Below are positions 15,781 through 24,812 of a stretch of DNA of 56,290 nt, one piece after another. Source of the stretch: Variovorax sp. DXTD-1 (GTDB taxonomy: Bacteria; Pseudomonadota; Gammaproteobacteria; Burkholderiales; Burkholderiaceae_C). The DNA lies in the NCBI RefSeq assembly GCF_003984625.1, contig NZ_RWKH01000031.1, positions 1 to 56,290 of the forward strand. Direction: 5' to 3'. Made by a program: the position numbers and the translations under genes. The notes beneath the pieces are model-generated. The model was not told the origin of the DNA. It did not search any database and saw only the letters and a program-made list of their open reading frames with translations. How positions within the stretch are numbered: the first letter of the stretch is position 1; every line of letters begins with the position of its first letter.

Positions 15781-16964
15781 ACACACCCAAACAACGCATC
15801 ACGGTGCTGGGCTCGACCGGCTCGGTCGGGGTCAGCACGCTCGACGTCATTTCCCGGCACCCCGAGCGCTTCGAGGTTTTTGCACTCTCCGCAGCGACCA
15901 AGGTCGACGAACTGCTGGCGCAATGCGCGCGGTTCTCGCCCCGTTTCGCGGTCATGGCCAGTGCCCCGCACGCGGCGCTGCTGGCGGAAAAGCTCGAACA
16001 GAACAATCTCCCGACGAACGTCCTGAGCGGTCCTGGTGCTATAGAAAAAATAGCATCTCACGAAGAGGTCGATGCCGTCATGGCCGCCATCGTGGGTGCT
16101 GCGGGCCTTGGCCCCTGCCTGGCTGCCGCGCGCGCCGGCAAGCGGCTTCTGCTGGCCAACAAGGAGGCGCTGGTGGTCGGCGGCGAGCTTTTCATGCGCA
16201 CCGTGCACGAAGGCGGCGCCACGCTGCTGCCGATCGACAGCGAGCACTCGGCCATCTTCCAGTCGCTGCCTGAAGATCCGTCCACCTGGTCGCGGCGGAT
16301 CGACAAGATCATCCTGACCGCTTCGGGTGGCCCGTTCCGCACTCGCGCGCCCGGCACCCTGGGCGCGGTGACGCCTGAGCAGGCCTGTGCGCATCCGAAC
16401 TGGGTCATGGGGCGCAAGATTTCGGTCGATTCCGCCACCATGATGAACAAGGCGCTCGAGGTGATCGAGGCTCGCCACCTGTTCGGCGTGCAGCCCGAGC
16501 AGATCGAGGTGGTCATCCATCCGCAGAGCGTGGTGCATTCGATGGTCCAGTTCACCGATGCGTCAGTCATCGCGCAACTCGGCACGCCCGACATGCGCGT
16601 GCCCATTGCCGTCGGTCTGGCCTGGCCAGAGCGCATCGAAAGCGGGGCGGGGCGCCTGGACTTCCGCCAGATGGCGGCACTGAGCTTCGATGCCCCCGAT
16701 GCAGCGCTCTTCCCGGGCTTGGGCCTGGCCTGGCACGCGCTCCGCGCGGCTCCCGGGACCACGGCGGTGCTCAATGCTGCCAACGAAGTCGCGGTCGAGG
16801 CCTTTCTTGACCGGCGGCTTCGCTTCGATCGCATTCATGCGGTCAACATGGAAACTTTGGAAGCCATTTCTCCCTCCAAGCCCGCATCGCTGGCGGACCT
16901 GCTGGCGCTCGATGCCAGTGCCCGCGCGGCCGCCAATGCCGCGGCGCTGCGTTTTGCGGCCTGA
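15777..16964 (+). CDS. dxr: 1-deoxy-D-xylulose 5-phosphate reductoisomerase
   Basis: Second enzyme of the MEP isoprenoid pathway: DXP plus NADPH to MEP. 395 aa. Seen: NADPH-binding LGSTGSVG (11-18), LLLANKEALV, the metal-binding PIDSEHSAIFQ and the flexible-loop region with GVQPEQIEVVIHPQSVVHSM in part. The start is GTG 15777, in the four-base overlap with cdsA; the frame stays open upstream inside cdsA and is not coding there. Around 16037-16055 the gene contains an AT-rich palindrome that is unlike its surroundings. Confidence 0.96.
   Translation: MNTPKQRITVLGSTGSVGVSTLDVISRHPERFEVFALSAATKVDELLAQCARFSPRFAVMASAPHAALLAEKLEQNNLPTNVLSGPGAIEKIASHEEVDAVMAAIVGAAGLGPCLAAARAGKRLLLANKEALVVGGELFMRTVHEGGATLLPIDSEHSAIFQSLPEDPSTWSRRIDKIILTASGGPFRTRAPGTLGAVTPEQACAHPNWVMGRKISVDSATMMNKALEVIEARHLFGVQPEQIEVVIHPQSVVHSMVQFTDASVIAQLGTPDMRVPIAVGLAWPERIESGAGRLDFRQMAALSFDAPDAALFPGLGLAWHALRAAPGTTAVLNAANEVAVEAFLDRRLRFDRIHAVNMETLEAISPSKPASLADLLALDASARAAANAAALRFAA
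16037..16055. repeat. AT-rich inverted repeat inside dxr
   Basis: TGCTAT (16037-16042) and ATAGCA (16050-16055) are perfect inverted arms around a loop AGAAAAA. The tract encodes AIEKIA in a variable part of DXR and contrasts with the GC-rich codons around it. Confidence 0.6.
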
Positions 16965-16988
16965 TACGCCAGACAACCGAGGACTCGG

Positions 16989-18359
16989 ATGCTCACTGTC
17001 ATAGCCTTTGTGGTTGCCATCGGCGTGCTGATTGCCGTGCACGAATACGGCCACTACCGCGTCGCCGTCGCTTGCGGCGTCAAAGTGTTGCGGTTCTCGG
17101 TGGGCTTCGGCAAGACGCTCTACCGCTGGCAGCCCAAGCGCCAGCATCCCGGCCAGTCGACAGAATTCGTTATCGGCGCATTCCCCCTTGGCGGCTACGT
17201 CAAGATGCTCGATGAGCGCGAAGGGCCGGTAGCACCCGAAGAACGGCACCGCGCCTTCAACACCCAACCGCTGCGTGCGCGCGCGGCCATCGTCGCCGCC
17301 GGGCCCATCGCCAACCTGCTGCTCGCGGTGGTGCTCTATACGGCCGTCAACTGGATCGGCGTGGATGAGCCCGTCGCCAAGCTGGCCCGCCCCGTGGCGG
17401 CCTCGCTCGCGGAAGCCGCAGGCTTGCGCGGCGGTGAACACATCACGCACGCCGGCTTCGACGGCGACCTGGAGCCGGTGCAGTCGTTCGAAGACCTTCG
17501 CTGGCGCATGACGCGCGGCGCCCTCGACGGCCAGGACCTGACGCTCGAAATCGCAGGCGAGGGCGGCCGGCCCGAACGCCAGCTCGTGCTGCCGCTGAGC
17601 CGCATGCAGGCCAAGGACGCCGACCCGCAGATGTTCCGCAAGATCGGCGTGCTCGCTCCGCTCACGCGGCCCGAGATCGGCGAGGTCATGGCGGGCAGCG
17701 CCGCAGAACGCGCCGGCCTGCGCAACGGCGATCTGGTCCGGGCCATCGGCAACACGCCCATCGTCGATGGGCAGCAACTGCGCGAGTTGATCCGCACTTC
17801 GATCGACGGCGATCAGCCGCGCGTTCAAACCTGGCAGGTGCAGCGCGGCGGCCAACTGGTCGAGCTCGAAGTCAGGCCGGAGCTGCGTGAAGAGGCGAGC
17901 GTGAAGGTCGGCCGGATCGGCGCCTACGTGGGCGCGCCGCCCGAAATGGTCACGGTTCGGCAGGGCCCCGTCGATGGTATCTGGCGCGGCATCGTGCGCA
18001 CCTGGGAGGTCTCGGCGCTCACCGTTCGCATGATGGGCAAGATGGTCATCGGCGAAGCTTCGCTCAAGAACTTGAGCGGGCCGCTCACGATCGCCGACTA
18101 TGCGGGCAAGTCCGCAAGCCTCGGGCTGACCCAGTACCTGGTGTTCCTTGCGCTGATCAGCGTGAGCCTGGGTGTGCTCAATCTCATGCCGCTGCCAGTC
18201 CTCGATGGGGGACACCTGATGTATTATCTTTGGGAGGGCCTGACCGGCAAGAGCGTTTCTGACGCTTGGATGGAACGGCTTCAGCGCGGCGGTGTCGCTT
18301 TGCTGCTGGTCATGATGTCGGTCGCACTTTTCAACGACGTCACGCGGCTCTTTGGTTAA
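16989..18359 (+). CDS. rseP: site-2 zinc metalloprotease RseP
   Basis: Inner-membrane intramembrane protease that cuts anti-sigma factor RseA (sigma-E response) and clears signal-peptide remnants. 456 aa. The zinc motif H18-E-Y-G-H22 is in the first membrane helix; GGYVKMLDERE follows; two PDZ domains occupy about 110-310; NLMPLPVLDGGHL in the penultimate helix supplies the third ligand. The start at ATG 16989 follows GAGGACTCGG. It stands directly before bamA, whose misassembly products induce the stress pathway. Confidence 0.96.
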   Translation: MLTVIAFVVAIGVLIAVHEYGHYRVAVACGVKVLRFSVGFGKTLYRWQPKRQHPGQSTEFVIGAFPLGGYVKMLDEREGPVAPEERHRAFNTQPLRARAAIVAAGPIANLLLAVVLYTAVNWIGVDEPVAKLARPVAASLAEAAGLRGGEHITHAGFDGDLEPVQSFEDLRWRMTRGALDGQDLTLEIAGEGGRPERQLVLPLSRMQAKDADPQMFRKIGVLAPLTRPEIGEVMAGSAAERAGLRNGDLVRAIGNTPIVDGQQLRELIRTSIDGDQPRVQTWQVQRGGQLVELEVRPELREEASVKVGRIGAYVGAPPEMVTVRQGPVDGIWRGIVRTWEVSALTVRMMGKMVIGEASLKNLSGPLTIADYAGKSASLGLTQYLVFLALISVSLGVLNLMPLPVLDGGHLMYYLWEGLTGKSVSDAWMERLQRGGVALLLVMMSVALFNDVTRLFG

Positions 18360-18397
18360 CTTTCTGCCGGCCCTTTCCGCGCCGGCCCAATTCACAG

Positions 18398-20824
18398 ATG
18401 AACACAAACTTCAGTCGCTTTCGCCTGCGTAGCGTTGCCGCGGTAGTGGCCAGCGCCCTGGCGGCCACCGCAGCCTGGGCCGTCGAGCCTTTCACGGTGC
18501 GCGACATTCGCGTCGAAGGCTTGCAACGCGTGGAGCCCGGCACGATCTTCGCGTCGCTGCCGCTGCGTGTGGGCGATACCTACAGCGACGAACGCGGATC
18601 GGCGGCCATCCGCGCGCTGTTCGAACTGGGTTTGTTCAAGGACGTGCGCATCGACGTCAACGGCAACGTGCTGGTGGTGATCGTCGAAGAGCGGCCCACC
18701 ATCGCTGACGTCGATTTCGTCGGCACCAAGGAATTCGACAAGGCCGCGCTCCAGAAGGCGCTGCGCGAAGTCGGCCTGACCGACGGCCGGCCCTACGACA
18801 AGGCCCTGGCCGACCGTGCGGAGCAGGAGCTCAAGCGCCAGTACGTGAGCCGCAGCCTCTACAACGCGCAGGTCGTGACCACGGTCACGCCCATCGAGCG
18901 CAACCGCGTCAATCTCACGTTCACCGTGACCGAGGGCGATTCGGCCCGCATCCGCGAAGTGCGCGTGGTCGGCAACAAGGCCTTCAGCGAATCGACGCTG
19001 CTGAGCCTGTTCGACCAGGACAGCGGCGGCTTCATGAGCTGGTACACCAAGTCGAACCAGTACTCGCGCACCAAGCTGAACGCCGACCTGGAAACGCTTC
19101 GCTCGTACTACATCACGCGCGGCTACCTCGAGTTCCGCATCGATTCGACCCAGGTGGCCATTTCGCCCGACAGGCAGGACCTGACGGTGACGGTGAACAT
19201 CACCGAAGGCGAGAAGTTCGTGGTGGCCGGCGTCAAGCTCGACGGCAACTACCTCGGCCGCGACGAAGAGTTCAAGTCGCTCGTGACCATCAAGCCCGGC
19301 GAGCCGTACAACGGCGAGCAGGTCACCGAAACCACCAAGGCCTTCACCGATTATTTCGGTACCTTCGGCTACGCGTTCGCGCGCGTGCAGGCCCGTCCTG
19401 AAATCGACCGCGTCAACAACCGCGTGACGCTGACGCTGCAAGCCGAACCGTCGCGCCGCGTCTATGTGCGCCGCGTGGCCGTGGGCGGCAACGCCAAGAC
19501 GCGCGACGAAGTGATCCGGCGCGAATTCCGCCAGTTCGAAGCTTCGTGGTACGACGGCGACAAGATCAAGATCTCGCGCGACCGGGTGGACCGTCTCGGC
19601 TTCTTCACCGAAGTGAACGTCGAAACTCAGGAAATCCCGGGTTCGCCCGACCAGGTCGACCTGGTCGTGAACGTGGCGGAAAAGCCTACCGGCAGCCTGC
19701 AGCTCGGCGCCGGCTACTCCAGCGCCGAGAAGGTGGCTCTCACCTTCGGTATCTCGCAGGAGAACGTGTTCGGTTCGGGCAACTTCCTCGGCTTGCAGGT
19801 CAACACCAGCAAGTACAACCGCACGCTTTCGCTGACCACCACCGACCCGTACTTCACGCAGGACGGGATCTCGCGCACGGTGAGCGTCTATCACACCACC
19901 ACGCGGCCGTACAACTACTCGGTCGACGGCGACTACAAGCTGGTCAACCAGGGCGCTTCCATCCGCTTTGGCGTGCCGTTCAGCGAAGTCGATACGGTCT
20001 TCTTCGGCGTCGGCCTGGAGCGTTACGCCTTCGACGCGCAGAGCTCGTTCGCCTTCCTTACGCCGAAGTCGTACCGCGACTACTTCCAGTGCAAGACCGA
20101 CGCCAGCGGGTTGTTCGTCTCGCGATGCGACCAGGACAGCGTGTGGGGCGTGCCGCTGACCATCGGCTGGGGCCGCGACAGCCGCGACAGCGCGCTGATT
20201 CCGACGAGCGGCCGCCTGCAGCGCGCCAATGTCGAGCTGGGTGTCGGCGGGGACATGAAGTACCTCAAGACGAGCTACCAGTACCAGCAGTTCTTCCCGA
20301 TCAGCAAGCAGTACACCTTCGCGATCAACGGCGAAGTCGGCTACGGCAAGGCGTTCGGCGGCAAGACCTTCCCGATCTTCAAGAACTTCTATGCCGGTGG
20401 CCTGGGTTCGATCCGCGGTTTCGAGCAGAACTCGCTGGGTCCGCGCGACGCGCCGCTACTTGGCCAGACCGAAGGCGCCGCCCTGGGCGGCACCAAGAAG
20501 GCGATCTTCAATGCCGAGCTCAGCACGCCGTTCCCCGGCGCCGGCAACGACCGCACTCTTCGCCTCTACGGCTTCTTCGACGTCGGCAATGTGTTCGGCT
20601 CGCGGGCCGAAGGCCTGACCGACGCCCAGTACAAGGCCCAGAAGAAGCTGCGCGCCTCCGTCGGCCTTGGCGTCAGCTGGATTTCGCCGCTCGGCCCGCT
20701 GCGCCTGGCCTACGCTTTCCCCATCAGGTCCCAGAAGGAAGTGGTGGATCCGGCGACCGGCTTCATTACGATCCCGAAGGATAGAATTCAGCGCTTGCAA
20801 TTCCAGATCGGAACTTCTTTCTAA
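18398..20824 (+). CDS. bamA: outer membrane protein assembly factor BamA
   Basis: Essential Omp85 protein that folds beta-barrels into the outer membrane. 808 aa from ATG 18398. A signal peptide ends about residue 28 (AAWA then VEPF). Five POTRA domains (about 29-430) are followed by a 16-strand barrel; the conserved loop-6 motif GSIRGFE and a C-terminal barrel strand ending in FQIGTSF with terminal Phe are present. The frame is open further upstream in rseP, but that is a shadow. The stop touches the next ATG. Confidence 0.97.
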   Translation: MNTNFSRFRLRSVAAVVASALAATAAWAVEPFTVRDIRVEGLQRVEPGTIFASLPLRVGDTYSDERGSAAIRALFELGLFKDVRIDVNGNVLVVIVEERPTIADVDFVGTKEFDKAALQKALREVGLTDGRPYDKALADRAEQELKRQYVSRSLYNAQVVTTVTPIERNRVNLTFTVTEGDSARIREVRVVGNKAFSESTLLSLFDQDSGGFMSWYTKSNQYSRTKLNADLETLRSYYITRGYLEFRIDSTQVAISPDRQDLTVTVNITEGEKFVVAGVKLDGNYLGRDEEFKSLVTIKPGEPYNGEQVTETTKAFTDYFGTFGYAFARVQARPEIDRVNNRVTLTLQAEPSRRVYVRRVAVGGNAKTRDEVIRREFRQFEASWYDGDKIKISRDRVDRLGFFTEVNVETQEIPGSPDQVDLVVNVAEKPTGSLQLGAGYSSAEKVALTFGISQENVFGSGNFLGLQVNTSKYNRTLSLTTTDPYFTQDGISRTVSVYHTTTRPYNYSVDGDYKLVNQGASIRFGVPFSEVDTVFFGVGLERYAFDAQSSFAFLTPKSYRDYFQCKTDASGLFVSRCDQDSVWGVPLTIGWGRDSRDSALIPTSGRLQRANVELGVGGDMKYLKTSYQYQQFFPISKQYTFAINGEVGYGKAFGGKTFPIFKNFYAGGLGSIRGFEQNSLGPRDAPLLGQTEGAALGGTKKAIFNAELSTPFPGAGNDRTLRLYGFFDVGNVFGSRAEGLTDAQYKAQKKLRASVGLGVSWISPLGPLRLAYAFPIRSQKEVVDPATGFITIPKDRIQRLQFQIGTSF

Positions 20825-21373
20825 ATGACGCATTTGATCCGCGCCGCAGCTGGCGCGTTGTTGATCCCCGTTTTTGCGCTGGTTGCCGCGCCTGCTGCCC
20901 AGGCGCAGGAGACTTTTCGCATCGGATTCGTGAATCCGGACCGCGTGCTGCGCGAAGCCCAGCCGGCCAAGGCTGCGCAAGCCAAGCTCGAGTCCGAGTT
21001 CCTCAAGCGCGAGAAAGACCTCACGACGCAGGGCGAGGCGTTGAAGTCGGCTTCCGAAAGGTTCGAGCGCGAGGCGCCTACGTTGTCGGAAAGCCAGCGC
21101 ACGGCACGCCAGCGCGCGCTGGTCGACCAGGACCGTGATTTCCAGCGCCGCCGCCGCGAGTTCCAGGAAGATCTCAATGCGCGCAAGAACGAAGAGCTCC
21201 AGCAGGTCTACGAGCGTGCCAACCGCGTGGTGAAGCAGGTGGCCGAGGCTGAAAAGTACGACGCCATCCTGCAGGAAGCGATCTACATCAATCCGAAGCA
21301 CGACATCACGGACAAGGTGATCAAGGCGCTGAACGCCTCGACCACTTCCTCCGCGCCTGCGGGCGGCAAATAA
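20825..21373 (+). CDS. skp: periplasmic chaperone Skp/OmpH
   Basis: Holds unfolded outer-membrane proteins in the periplasm for BamA. 182 aa. A signal peptide ends at AQAQ (~28). IGFVNPDRVLREAQPA starts the family domain, followed by two long, highly charged helices rich in Glu, Arg and Lys (coiled-coil arms, ~55-130) and the conserved YDAILQEAIYINPKHDITDKVI. It begins on the base after the bamA stop, so translation is probably coupled. Confidence 0.94.
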   Translation: MTHLIRAAAGALLIPVFALVAAPAAQAQETFRIGFVNPDRVLREAQPAKAAQAKLESEFLKREKDLTTQGEALKSASERFEREAPTLSESQRTARQRALVDQDRDFQRRRREFQEDLNARKNEELQQVYERANRVVKQVAEAEKYDAILQEAIYINPKHDITDKVIKALNASTTSSAPAGGK

Positions 21374-21388
21374 CGCCGCAAAAACGGC

Positions 21389-22366
21389 GTGGCATTGCAG
21401 CTCGGAGCCATTGTTGACGCCCTCGGGGGCGAGCTCCACGGGGACGCTGCGCTCTCCATCGAGCGGCTCGCGCCGCTGCAGAACGCTCAGCCCGATGCGC
21501 TCAGTTTCCTGAGCCATCCCAAATACCAGCAGGATCTGGCGGCCTCCAAGGCCGCCTGCGTGATCGTTTCGCCGGCCATGCGCGAGGCGGCAGCGGCGCG
21601 CGGAGCGTTCATCGTCGCGGCCGATCCGTACCTCTACTTTGCGCGGCTCACCCAGCTCTGGAAGGCGCACCATGCGCGCCCGGAGGCCGATCGAATCCAT
21701 CCCTCGGCGGTCATCCATCCCGAAGCCCATGTGGACCCGACAGCGCGCATCGGCGCCCTGTGCGTGGTGGAGCGGGGTGCACGCGTCGGGGGCGGCACGG
21801 TGCTGAAGTCGCGCGTGACCATCAGCGAAGACTGCGTAGTCGGTGAGCGCTGCCTGCTGCATCCCGGCGTGGTAATCGGCGCCGACGGTTTCGGCCTGGC
21901 GCCGCACAAGGGTGAGTGGGTCAAGATCGAGCAGTTGGGCGCAGTGCGCATCGGCAACGACGTCGAGATCGGGGCCAACACCTGCATCGACCGCGGCGCG
22001 CTGGACGACACCGTCATCGAAGACGGAGTCAAGCTCGACAACCTCATCCAGATCGGCCACAACGTGCGCGTGGGCAAGCACACCGCCATGGCGGGCTGCG
22101 TCGGTGTGGCGGGCAGCGCCACCATCGGCGCGCACTGCACCTTCGGCGGCGGTGCCATCGTGCTGGGTCACCTGACCGTTGCGGATGGCGTGCACGTTTC
22201 GGCGGCCACGGTGGTCACACGCTCGATCCACAAGGCCGGCCAGTACACCGGCATGTTCCCCATCGACGACAATGCGAGCTGGGAAAAAAATGCTGCAACG
22301 CTCAAGCAGTTGCACAGCCTGCGCGAACGACTGAAGGCGCTGGAGAAGGCACCCCAGAAAAAATGA
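21389..22366 (+). CDS. lpxD: UDP-3-O-(3-hydroxyacyl)glucosamine N-acyltransferase
   Basis: Third step of lipid A synthesis: N-acylation of UDP-3-O-acyl-GlcN using acyl-ACP. 325 aa from GTG 21389 (VALQLGAIVDALGGEL). An N-terminal uridine-binding domain, then hexapeptide repeats (~105-260) forming a left-handed beta helix; the His of QIGHNV is the expected catalytic residue. The usual skp-lpxD-fabZ-lpxA-lpxB order is kept. Its end overlaps an ATG of the fabZ frame. The RBS is weak, which suggests coupling to skp. Confidence 0.95.
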   Translation: MALQLGAIVDALGGELHGDAALSIERLAPLQNAQPDALSFLSHPKYQQDLAASKAACVIVSPAMREAAAARGAFIVAADPYLYFARLTQLWKAHHARPEADRIHPSAVIHPEAHVDPTARIGALCVVERGARVGGGTVLKSRVTISEDCVVGERCLLHPGVVIGADGFGLAPHKGEWVKIEQLGAVRIGNDVEIGANTCIDRGALDDTVIEDGVKLDNLIQIGHNVRVGKHTAMAGCVGVAGSATIGAHCTFGGGAIVLGHLTVADGVHVSAATVVTRSIHKAGQYTGMFPIDDNASWEKNAATLKQLHSLRERLKALEKAPQKK

Positions 22367-22389
22367 AGACGATGCAGGAACAGAAAATC

Positions 22390-22839
22390 ATGACGACGAC
22401 GCTCGATATCCATCAAATCCTCAAGCTGCTGCCCCACCGTTACCCGTTCCTGCTGGTGGATCGCGTGCTGGACATGGAAAAGGGCAAGCGCATCACGGCG
22501 CTCAAGAACGTGACGATGAACGAGCCGTTCTTCAACGGCCACTTTCCTCACCGTCCGGTCATGCCGGGCGTGCTGATGCTCGAGGCCATGGCGCAGGCTG
22601 CGGCGCTGCTGTCGTTCCATTCGCTGGACATCGTGCCCGACGACAGCACGGTCTACTACTTTGCAGCCATCGACGGTGCGCGATTCAAGCGTCCCGTGGA
22701 GCCGGGCGACCAGCTCACGCTCGAAGTCGAGATCGAGCGCATGAAGGCCGGCATCTCCAAGTTCAAGGGCCGTGCCCTTGTGGGTGCAGAGCTCGCCTGC
22801 GAGGCCACGCTGATGTGCGCCATGCGCCAGATCAATTGA
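22390..22839 (+). CDS. fabZ: 3-hydroxyacyl-[ACP] dehydratase FabZ
   Basis: Hot-dog-fold enzyme that dehydrates 3-hydroxyacyl-ACP in fatty acid elongation; it competes with LpxA for 3-hydroxyacyl-ACP. 149 aa from ATG 22390. LPHRYPFLLVDRV and the active-site helix with H51 (NGHFPHRPVMPG) and E65 are clear. Other in-frame ATGs at 22363 (overlapping the lpxD stop, 158 aa) and 22372 are possible starts; AGGAACAG before 22390 and family length favour the last. Confidence 0.95.
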   Translation: MTTTLDIHQILKLLPHRYPFLLVDRVLDMEKGKRITALKNVTMNEPFFNGHFPHRPVMPGVLMLEAMAQAAALLSFHSLDIVPDDSTVYYFAAIDGARFKRPVEPGDQLTLEVEIERMKAGISKFKGRALVGAELACEATLMCAMRQIN

Positions 22840-22862
22840 TCTTGCGGCGGTTACAACAAGGC

Positions 22863-23651
22863 ATGACGCAGGTTCATCCGACAGCGCTCATCGATCCGAA
22901 GGCAGAACTCGACGCCTCGGTTTCGGTCGGGCCCTACACCATCATCGGCCCGCATGTGCGGGTTGGCGCAGGTACGACCATCGGCGCGCATTGCGTGATC
23001 GAGGGCCGCACCACCATCGGCCGCGACAACCGGATCTTCCAGTTTTCGTCGCTGGGCGCCGTGCCGCAGGACAAGAAATACGCCGGCGAGCCCACCGAAC
23101 TGGTCATTGGCGACCGCAACGTCATTCGCGAGTTCTGCACCTTCAACCTCGGCGTGCCGGGGGCGGGCGGCATCACGCGCGTGGGCAGCGACAACTGGAT
23201 CATGGCGTACACGCACATTGCGCACGACTGCCGTGTCGACAACCACACCACCCTCGCCAACAACACCACGCTGGCTGGCCATGTGCATCTGGCCGATTGG
23301 GTCACGATCGGCGGGCTGACGGGCATTCACCAGTTCGTTTCGATCGGTGCGCACGCCATGGTCGGCTTTGCCAGTGCCGTGTCGCAGGACGTGCCTCCCT
23401 TCATGCTGGTCGACGGCAATCCGCTTGCGGTGCGGGGCTTCAATGTAGTGGGCCTCCGCCGCCGCGATTTTTCGGCAGCCCGGCTGGCCGCGGTGAAGCA
23501 GATGCATCGCCTGCTCTATCGGCAGGGCAAGACGCTCGAAGAAGCGCGCGCCGGCATCAACGCCTTGGTGGCCGGAGCCCCTGAAGCGGCCGAGGACGTG
23601 GCGCTGATGGAGCGTTTTCTCTCCAACTCGACGCGCGGCATCGCGCGCTGA
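22863..23651 (+). CDS. lpxA: acyl-[ACP]-UDP-N-acetylglucosamine O-acyltransferase
   Basis: First step of lipid A synthesis. 262 aa from ATG 22863; the frame is open from 22815 but that overlaps fabZ. Left-handed parallel beta helix made of hexapeptide repeats (about 1-190), then a helical C-terminal domain. H121 in YTHIAHDC is the catalytic base by alignment with E. coli H125. Placed between fabZ and lpxB as in most Gram-negative genomes. Confidence 0.96.
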   Translation: MTQVHPTALIDPKAELDASVSVGPYTIIGPHVRVGAGTTIGAHCVIEGRTTIGRDNRIFQFSSLGAVPQDKKYAGEPTELVIGDRNVIREFCTFNLGVPGAGGITRVGSDNWIMAYTHIAHDCRVDNHTTLANNTTLAGHVHLADWVTIGGLTGIHQFVSIGAHAMVGFASAVSQDVPPFMLVDGNPLAVRGFNVVGLRRRDFSAARLAAVKQMHRLLYRQGKTLEEARAGINALVAGAPEAAEDVALMERFLSNSTRGIAR

Positions 23652-23663
23652 AGTAGCAGTCGC

Positions 23664-24812
23664 ATGGGCAAGGACGAACAGCGGCGGTTCGCGCTGGTCG
23701 CGGGAGAGGCGTCCGGCGACCTGCTGGCCGGCCTGCTCCTGGACGGCCTGCAGGCGCGCTGGCCATCGCTCCAGACCGCCGGCATCGGCGGCCCCCGAAT
23801 GCTCGCGCATGGTTTCCAGAGCTGGTGGCCGCAAGAAAAACTCGCGGTGCGCGGCTATATCGAGGTGCTGCGCCACTACGCCGAAATCGCCGGCATCCGC
23901 CGTCAGCTCAAGGCACGGCTGCTGCGCGAATGGCCCGAACTCTTCATCGGCGTCGATGCGCCCGACTTCAACCTCGATCTCGAGGCCGGGTTGCGCAGCC
24001 GCGGCATGAAGACCGTGCACTTCGTCTGTCCGTCCATCTGGGCCTGGCGTGCAGAGCGCATCGAAAAGATCCGCGCCGCGGCCGACCATGTGCTGTGCAT
24101 CTTTCCGTTCGAGCCCGCGCTACTGGCGGAAAACGGAGTGCAGGGCAGCTACGTCGGCCATCCGCTGGCCAACGTGATTCCGATGACGCCCGATCGTGTC
24201 GCCGCCCGTGCAGCGCTGGGTTTGGCGCCGGATGCGGAGGTCGTCGCCTTGCTGCCCGGCAGCCGTCGTTCGGAGGTGCGCTATCTGGCCGCGCGATTCT
24301 TCGCCGCCGCGGCGCAAATGCTCAAGGCAAGGCCGGCACTTCAGTTTGTGGCCCCCATCCTTCCGGGGCTGCGTGTGGAGGTGGAGGCCTTGTTGCAGGC
24401 CAGTGGCGCAGCGGGCCGGGTGAAGCTGCTCGATGGCCAGTCGCATGCCGCGCTGGCTGCGTGCGACGTGACGCTGATTGCCAGCGGGACCGCCACGCTC
24501 GAAGCGGCGCTTTTCAAACGGCCGATGGTCATTGCGTACAACATGAACGCGCTCTCGTGGCGCCTCATGCAGCGCAAGCAGCTCCAGCCCTGGGTCGGTT
24601 TGCCCAACATCCTGGCGCGCGAGTTCGTGGTGCCCGAGCTGCTGCAGGAGGCCGCCACGCCCGAGGCGCTGGCCCACGCCACGCTGGAGTGGCTCGATGC
24701 GCCTGAAAAAACCCGGGCGCTGCAACAAAAATTTTCAGAGCTGCACGTGCAACTGCAGCGCGATACGCCGACACTTTGCGCCGATGCGATCCAGAAAGTT
24801 CTTGAAGGCTGA
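23664..24812 (+). CDS. lpxB: lipid-A-disaccharide synthase
   Basis: GT19 glycosyltransferase joining UDP-2,3-diacylglucosamine and lipid X. 382 aa. Seen: VAGEASGDLLAG at the N-terminus, GIGGPRM, GVDAPDFNLDLE, the SIWAWR motif, FPFEPALL, YVGHPLANVIPM and the LLPGSRRSEV nucleotide-binding segment. The start at ATG 23664 lies 12 bases after lpxA. Its 3' end overlaps rnhB by 29 bases. Confidence 0.96.
   Translation: MGKDEQRRFALVAGEASGDLLAGLLLDGLQARWPSLQTAGIGGPRMLAHGFQSWWPQEKLAVRGYIEVLRHYAEIAGIRRQLKARLLREWPELFIGVDAPDFNLDLEAGLRSRGMKTVHFVCPSIWAWRAERIEKIRAAADHVLCIFPFEPALLAENGVQGSYVGHPLANVIPMTPDRVAARAALGLAPDAEVVALLPGSRRSEVRYLAARFFAAAAQMLKARPALQFVAPILPGLRVEVEALLQASGAAGRVKLLDGQSHAALAACDVTLIASGTATLEAALFKRPMVIAYNMNALSWRLMQRKQLQPWVGLPNILAREFVVPELLQEAATPEALAHATLEWLDAPEKTRALQQKFSELHVQLQRDTPTLCADAIQKVLEG

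Noticed and set aside
16563..18407. 614-codon antisense frame over dxr-rseP
   Set aside because: Shadow of the real genes with no domains.
20456..22315. 619-codon antisense frame over bamA-lpxD
   Set aside because: Composition is typical of a shadow frame, and the sense genes are unmistakable.
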